Part shown: piece by piece, positions 31,638 to 36,142 of the stretch
How the letters are laid out: every line of letters begins with the position of its first letter
Position numbering within the stretch: position 1 is the first letter of the stretch
Source: JBFELU01 sp041572755
GTDB lineage: Bacteria > Actinomycetota > Acidimicrobiia > Spongiisociales > UBA11373
Assembly: GCA_041572755.1 (NCBI GenBank)
Contig: JBFFRY010000026.1
Location: 1 to 36,142 of the forward strand
Direction: 5' to 3'
DNA length: 36,142 nucleotides
Position numbers and translations under genes: made by a program
The notes under the pieces: generated by a model
The model's input: the letters and a program-made list of their open reading frames with translations, nothing else
Told to the model about the DNA's origin: nothing
The model's database searches: none

Positions 31638-33173
31638 TCAGGAGTGACCACCGGTGACGACCGCGCCGCTGCGACGTGGATCGGCGGCGCCGAACAGCCC
31701 TGCCACCGGGTCCCACATGGCCACACCCACGCCGCCGAAGTACATGGAGAGGTCCGGGAACCGACGGTGCTGCAGGCCCTCGAGGTCCCCGACCGGCATG
31801 CCGGGCTCGAACGCCACCGTGGGCTCGCCCTCGAACACCTCCACGTGCAGCCTCGGATGATTGACGGCCTCGCTGAGCGACATCCCGAGGTGAATGAAGT
31901 TGAGCAGCACCTGAGCCAACGCCGTGGTGATCCGGCTGGCACCCGGCGAACCGATCGCCAGCACCGAGCCGTCGTCGCGCCGGGCCACCGTCGGAGCCAT
32001 GTTGGAGGGAAGACGGGAGCCGACCGGAATCCGATCGAGCCCGTGTGGCACCAGCTCGACCTCCCCGAGTGAATTGTTGAGCCACAGTCCGGTCCCCGAA
32101 ATCATGACACCGGACCCGTAACCGGCCGATGCCGTGATGGCGCAGGCTCGCCCCTCGCTGTCGACGGCCGAGGTGTGCACGGTCGACGGTGAGGCCAGAA
32201 GGCGTCGATGGTCGCCCATTCGGGCGGCATCCAGCAGTTCGGCCACGGCCGCGACCCGGTCGTCGGCGTCGTCGAGGTGCCGCGCTCGGTAGCCGAGCAC
32301 GGCTCGCTGGACTTCGGCGAGCCGCCGCACCTCGTCCTCATCCCAGAAGCGGAAGGGACGATTCTCGACGAGCTGCAGCATGGCGGCCAGGGTGGCGCCT
32401 CCGATGGCCGGGGCCGGATTGGTGGCGACCCGCCAGTCATCCGCGGCAACGACGATGGGCTCCCGCACGATCGGTCGGTAGGCGGCCAGGTCCTCGGCGG
32501 TCACCCTGCCTCCGGATGCCGCCATGTCCTCGGCGAGCCTGTCGCCGATGCTCCCGGTGTAGAGGGAAGCAGGCCCTTCGGCGGCGAGGGTGCGCAGGCT
32601 GGCCGCCAGACCCTCGATCCTCACGATGTCCCCCTCCCCGATCAGCGAGCCGTCGGCGTGATGCAGCGCCGCAAAGGACTCCGGGAACCGATCGAAGATC
32701 GGCTCGGCGGCGTACGCGAGATAGGCAGCCGCCGGCGGCGAGAGCGGGAACCCTTCATCGGTGAGGCGAATCGCCGGGGCGAGGACCGCCGGCCAATCGA
32801 GCGCTCCGTACCGGGCCGAGGCTTCCCCCAGGCCTGCGAAGGCCCCCGGGGTGGCCACGGAGGAATGACCGATGAGCGTGGTCATGCCTCCCCCGTAGGC
32901 CATGTAGACCTCGTCCCCGAACCCCGAGACCGCGCCGTCGGGGAGGCCCCGGCCCGGCATCTCGGCGTAGCCGTCGATCACGAGAGGATCCCCGCCCGGC
33001 GGCCAGATGGTGATGAAGGCGCTGGCGCCGGGGGCGATGATGCCGGGATCGGTGGTCATGGCGGCCACGGTGGAGGCGACGGCAGCGTCGACGGCATTTC
33101 CACCCCGATCGGCCACCTCGGCACCGGCTTCGGCGGCGATCGTCGAACCGGAGGAGACGACGACCCGCAACAT
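31638..33173 (-). CDS. ggt: Gamma-glutamyltransferase family protein
   Basis: The 511-residue protein belongs to the N-terminal nucleophile GGT family, which cleaves gamma-glutamyl bonds and self-processes into two subunits. The N-terminal AAEAGAEVADRGGNAVDAAVA matches. The predicted processing site and nucleophile is Thr331 in STVHTSAVDSEG. Further segments are SGTGLWLNNSLGEV, GSRLPSNMAPTV and IGSPGASRI near the C-terminus. There is no signal peptide, so it should be cytoplasmic, unlike the E. coli enzyme. The substrate may not be glutathione in an actinobacterium. The ATG at 33173 has TACCCT (33182-33187) 8 nt upstream. Confidence 0.9.
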   Translation of the reverse strand: MLRVVVSSGSTIAAEAGAEVADRGGNAVDAAVASTVAAMTTDPGIIAPGASAFITIWPPGGDPLVIDGYAEMPGRGLPDGAVSGFGDEVYMAYGGGMTTLIGHSSVATPGAFAGLGEASARYGALDWPAVLAPAIRLTDEGFPLSPPAAAYLAYAAEPIFDRFPESFAALHHADGSLIGEGDIVRIEGLAASLRTLAAEGPASLYTGSIGDRLAEDMAASGGRVTAEDLAAYRPIVREPIVVAADDWRVATNPAPAIGGATLAAMLQLVENRPFRFWDEDEVRRLAEVQRAVLGYRARHLDDADDRVAAVAELLDAARMGDHRRLLASPSTVHTSAVDSEGRACAITASAGYGSGVMISGTGLWLNNSLGEVELVPHGLDRIPVGSRLPSNMAPTVARRDDGSVLAIGSPGASRITTALAQVLLNFIHLGMSLSEAVNHPRLHVEVFEGEPTVAFEPGMPVGDLEGLQHRRFPDLSMYFGGVGVAMWDPVAGLFGAADPRRSGAVVTGGHS

Positions 33174-33181
33174 CGGTGGGG

Positions 33182-33187
33182 AGGGTA
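33182..33187 (-). promoter_or_regulatory. -10 hexamer TACCCT of ggt, leaderless type
   Basis: TACCCT lies 8 nt before the ATG at 33173 on the minus strand. No Shine-Dalgarno sequence is present in between. It falls between ggt and the end of the SSB-like gene, which are 34 bp apart. Confidence 0.4.
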
Positions 33188-33207
33188 GCCCGACCGGGTC
33201 GGTCTCC

Positions 33208-33513
33208 CTACTCCGCCTCGCGGAGGCACACCTGCTCGGCGATCACCTCGATGCGGCTGCGACGACCGTCGTCGCCACTCCAGAAGCGGCGTTGCACCGA
33301 CCCGGCGGTCCACACCCCCGCCCCCGGCGCCGGGTCGGCATCGATGAGATCCGTGGGCGGATCCCACAGCGTCACCGGGACCACGTCGACTCTCTCCACG
33401 GTACGGACCGCCACGAGGAGCCGGGCCAATGTCCCCCCGCGCTCGAACTGGCGGATCTCGAGTGGCGCCGCCAGGCGACCGGCGAGCACGACGAGATTGA
33501 GGTCGAAGCCCAT
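33208..33513 (-). CDS. Small single-stranded DNA-binding-like OB-fold protein
   Basis: The 101-residue protein starts at ATG 33513, preceded by GGAAGGG at about 6 nt. Residues 6-50 resemble an SSB OB fold (LVVLAGRLAAPLEIRQFERGG, ARLLVAVRT and VDVVPVTLWDPP), and the C-terminal SRIEVIAEQVCLREAE matches the last SSB strand. It lacks the glycine-rich linker and acidic C-terminal tip of true Ssb, so it probably does not recruit Ssb partners. It may be a specialised paralogue. The main ssb gene is presumably elsewhere. Confidence 0.75.
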   Translation of the reverse strand: MGFDLNLVVLAGRLAAPLEIRQFERGGTLARLLVAVRTVERVDVVPVTLWDPPTDLIDADPAPGAGVWTAGSVQRRFWSGDDGRRSRIEVIAEQVCLREAE

Positions 33514-33615
33514 GGGAATCCCTTCCGTCGAGGTGGGATCACCGTATGGGCAGGGTGTGACCGAACGCCCCGGCCCAGGTTGAACTCCGCCCCGGACGGG
33601 TCGATGGCAGGCCGG

Positions 33616-33621
33616 TAGTGT
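33616..33621 (+). promoter_or_regulatory. -10 hexamer TAGTGT of the MBL-fold gene, leaderless type
   Basis: TAGTGT lies 7 nt before the ATG at 33629. It supports that ATG over the GTG at 33620, which the hexamer itself overlaps. Confidence 0.45.
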
Positions 33622-33628
33622 GCCCGCC

Positions 33629-34546
33629 ATGGTGCACACCTCGGTGCGGTCGCTGGGTCACGATCTCTACCTGATCGACGCCTGGATGCACGACGATGCC
33701 GAGCGGCTCGCTTGCTATCTCTTCGACACCCCGGAGCGGGTCCTCATCGAGTGCGGACCATCGCGATCGCTCCCTCACCTGCTCAACGCGCTCCACGATC
33801 TGGGGATCGACGACGTCGGCACCCTCGCCGTGACCCACATCCACTTGGATCACGCCGGGGGGGCCGGGCACTTTGCGGCCCGGTTCCCCAATGCCCGGGT
33901 GGCGGTCCACGCCGCCGGGGTGCCCCACCTCATCGACCCGACCCGCCTCTGGGCCTCGGCCGCCCGCATCTATGGCGATGAAGGCATGCTCGATCTCTGG
34001 GGCCAGATGGAGCCCATCGATCCCGACCGCATCCTCACCCTCGACGAAGGCCACCGCCTCCCGCTGGGTCCGGGCCGGTCAATCGAGGTCATGGCGACAC
34101 CGGGCCACGCCCGCCACCACGTCGTCTACCTCGAGGATGAAACCGGTGCGGCCTTCGTCGGCGATGCCGTGGGGATCGCATTCCCGCACGGGCACATGGT
34201 CCAACCGGTCACGCCCCCTCCGGATTTCGATCCCGATCTGGTGGTCGCCCAGCTCCACCGGATCGCCAAGCGGCACCCGGCCTTTCTCGCTTTCGCCCAC
34301 TTCGGGCCCGACCGTGATCCTCAACGATCCCTGGCCGACGCCGAATCCCGGCTCCGAGAATGGGTCACCTGGGTGGAGGAAGCCACCCGGAGCGAGCCCA
34401 AGGACCTGACCGACGCGATGCGCACCTGGGTCCTCGACGGGTACCGGCGTCGCGGATTAGACGAGCCGACGATCGAGACCTACGACAAGAACACCTTCTG
34501 GCCGATGCAGGCGTCGGGGATCCTTCGCTGGCTCAGCCGGCGATGA
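33629..34546 (+). CDS. Metallo-beta-lactamase fold hydrolase
   Basis: The 305-residue protein has the MBL motif THIHLDHAGG, the third histidine in the ATPGHARHHVVYLED segment, an aspartate in AAFVGDAVG and a further FAHFGPD histidine. The pattern fits a binuclear zinc hydrolase of the glyoxalase II-like branch. The C-terminal helical extension (about 225-305) includes YDKNTFWPMQASGILRWL. The substrate is unknown. The chosen ATG at 33629 follows a leaderless-type hexamer. The 3' end overlaps the convergent TPR gene by 14 bp. Confidence 0.88.
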   Translation: MVHTSVRSLGHDLYLIDAWMHDDAERLACYLFDTPERVLIECGPSRSLPHLLNALHDLGIDDVGTLAVTHIHLDHAGGAGHFAARFPNARVAVHAAGVPHLIDPTRLWASAARIYGDEGMLDLWGQMEPIDPDRILTLDEGHRLPLGPGRSIEVMATPGHARHHVVYLEDETGAAFVGDAVGIAFPHGHMVQPVTPPPDFDPDLVVAQLHRIAKRHPAFLAFAHFGPDRDPQRSLADAESRLREWVTWVEEATRSEPKDLTDAMRTWVLDGYRRRGLDEPTIETYDKNTFWPMQASGILRWLSRR

Positions 34547-35261
34547 CCCCATCGAGCTCGTCGAGGCCAGGGAAGGCCGGATCCGCTCCCTGAAGCGCCC
34601 GGAACAGGCGCCGGGCCGCCTCCCGATCGCCGAGTCGGGCCGCCACCCGGGCGGCCACGTACCAGACCCGGAGGTCGCTCTCCCGAGGCCGCTCGATGAT
34701 GCGAACCGGCTGCACCACGCCCCATGCCCGGCGCGACTCCCCCCGGTCCAGGAGATGTGAGGCGTAGACCACCTTGGCTTCGTTGCGGGCGTCGCGGCTC
34801 CCCCCCAGTCGCTGGAACAGGTCCCAGGCGGCGTCGACGTCCTTGGGACGGTCCAGCGCCCGCAAGGCATCCATCTCCACCGCCAGGTGGGTCGTCTCCC
34901 CGGTGTAGCGCCGGAAGGTCCGCAATTCCCGCAGCGCCTGCTGCCACTGGCCCAGGCGGTAGGCGGCCAGCCCGAGCACTTCGCGAATGGTGGCGTCGCG
35001 AGGCGATGCCTCCTTGGCCTGCTCCGCCAAGCGCACCGCCCGCCCGTGTTTGCCCCCGGCGAAGGCCTCGGCGGCGGCCGTGAGCTTCTCCGTCGCCTGA
35101 CCCAGCTTGGATCGCGGTGTGACTCTCGCCAGGTCGTCCGCCACCCACCGGGGCAGGTTCCCCGTGGAGACATCCCAATGCCGGCGAGGCGCCGACGCCT
35201 TGCCCTCGTCTCGCGGTCGCGAGGGCCGGTCCCGCTCTCTTCGCTTGTCGGTGGGGACCAT
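34533..35261 (-). CDS. TPR-repeat protein
   Basis: The 242-residue protein begins with a basic region (VPTDKRRERDRPSRPRDEGK, no signal peptide), followed by WDVSTGNLPRWVADDLARVTPRSK and then helical TPR-like repeats from about residue 55: LTAAAEAFAGGKHGRAVRLAEQAKEASP, VLGLAAYRLGQWQQALREL and VYASHLLDRGESRRAWGVV. It should act as a protein-protein scaffold in the cytoplasm. The basic N-terminus and position beside the rRNA operon could hint at RNA or ribosome contact, but this is speculative. The ATG at 35261 follows AGAGGAGG closely; an ATG 7 codons upstream is also possible. Confidence 0.78.
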   Translation of the reverse strand: MVPTDKRRERDRPSRPRDEGKASAPRRHWDVSTGNLPRWVADDLARVTPRSKLGQATEKLTAAAEAFAGGKHGRAVRLAEQAKEASPRDATIREVLGLAAYRLGQWQQALRELRTFRRYTGETTHLAVEMDALRALDRPKDVDAAWDLFQRLGGSRDARNEAKVVYASHLLDRGESRRAWGVVQPVRIIERPRESDLRVWYVAARVAARLGDREAARRLFRALQGADPAFPGLDELDGVIAG

Positions 35262-35358
35262 GGTCCTCCTCTGCCGGAGCATCGTAACTCTGCGCCTCGG
35301 GCCGCCGGCCGTTCCTCATCGAGGGTGGGGGCCATGCCGTCCCGACCCCCAGGTAGAC

Positions 35359-35384
35359 CGAGGGCCGCCCGAAGGCGGCCCTCG
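35359..35384 (-). terminator. rRNA operon terminator hairpin
   Basis: CGAGGGCCGCC and GGCGGCCCTCG form a perfect 11-bp stem; in the RNA (minus strand) the loop is the very stable UUCG. It starts 7 bp past the 3' end of the 5S gene. No U-run follows, so termination would rely on hairpin strength or additional factors. Confidence 0.85.
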
Positions 35385-35390
35385 AAAGAA

Positions 35391-35506
<116 letters not shown>

Positions 35507-35575
35507 AATCGGTGGATTCTGTTGTACTCGGTACCCCGAGCACTCCATAGCGAGCACGCACGTCTTGGGTTCTAT

Positions 35576-36142
<567 letters not shown>

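Overview
The window looks like chromosomal DNA of a high-GC actinobacterium, possibly of the class Acidimicrobiia. Pointers are the GC-rich sequence, frequent GTG starts and ATGA/GTGA overlaps, many promoters of the leaderless type (TANNNT about 6-8 nt before the start codon), a homodimeric-type AceE, a polyphosphate glucokinase, and the actinobacterial trio histidine phosphatase / DUF3090 / SCO1664-like. The class is an inference; the phylum is fairly safe. No insertion sequence, prophage, CRISPR array or tRNA gene was seen, and no stretch over 300 bp lacks a gene.

Layout. (1) 0.1-4.7 kb: glycine cleavage operon gcvT-gcvPA-gcvPB ending in ppgK, all with overlapping ends; gcvH is absent. (2) 4.7-9.0 kb: adenosine deaminase, an acetyltransferase, two membrane-anchored coiled-coil proteins (the longer with a C-terminal helix-hairpin-helix domain), a 59-codon reverse-strand gene, and msrA. 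(3) 9.0-15.1 kb: a flippase-like membrane protein divergent from a 1369-residue protein joining a STAND/NB-ARC-type ATPase, TPR repeats, a degenerate PAP2 membrane domain and a kinase-like domain, translationally coupled to a lipoprotein. This is the most unusual locus. (4) 15.1-19 kb: a YqgE/AlgH protein, a dinB pseudogene with a large internal deletion, and aceE. (5) 19-25.9 kb: small redox, repair and membrane genes (a membrane gene with an apparent frameshift, a PNPOx-like flavoprotein, GNAT, YbaK-type deacylase, a zinc-motif protein, thioredoxin, three small membrane proteins, tag, msrB, YajQ). Between two convergent genes at 22.1 kb lies a strong candidate dif site, the XerCD chromosome dimer resolution site. 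(6) 25.9-29.2 kb: glgB and a second GH13 enzyme, overlapping. (7) 29.3-34.5 kb: a DUF2087 regulator divergent from the phosphatase/DUF3090/SCO1664 operon, gamma-glutamyltransferase, a mini-SSB-like protein and a metallo-beta-lactamase-fold hydrolase. (8) 34.5-36.1 kb: a TPR protein and the end of an rRNA operon on the minus strand (partial 23S, 5S, terminator hairpin).

Several genes fit shared themes. GlgB, the GH13 hydrolase and polyphosphate glucokinase fit glycogen or maltodextrin turnover feeding glucose 6-phosphate. MsrA, MsrB and thioredoxin form a methionine sulfoxide repair set, although they are not in one operon. The most checkable oddities are the dif candidate only 13 kb from an rRNA operon, and an apparent A-to-U change at the universally conserved A2660 position of the 23S sarcin-ricin loop. 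All family assignments are from reading motifs by eye; no database search was run.
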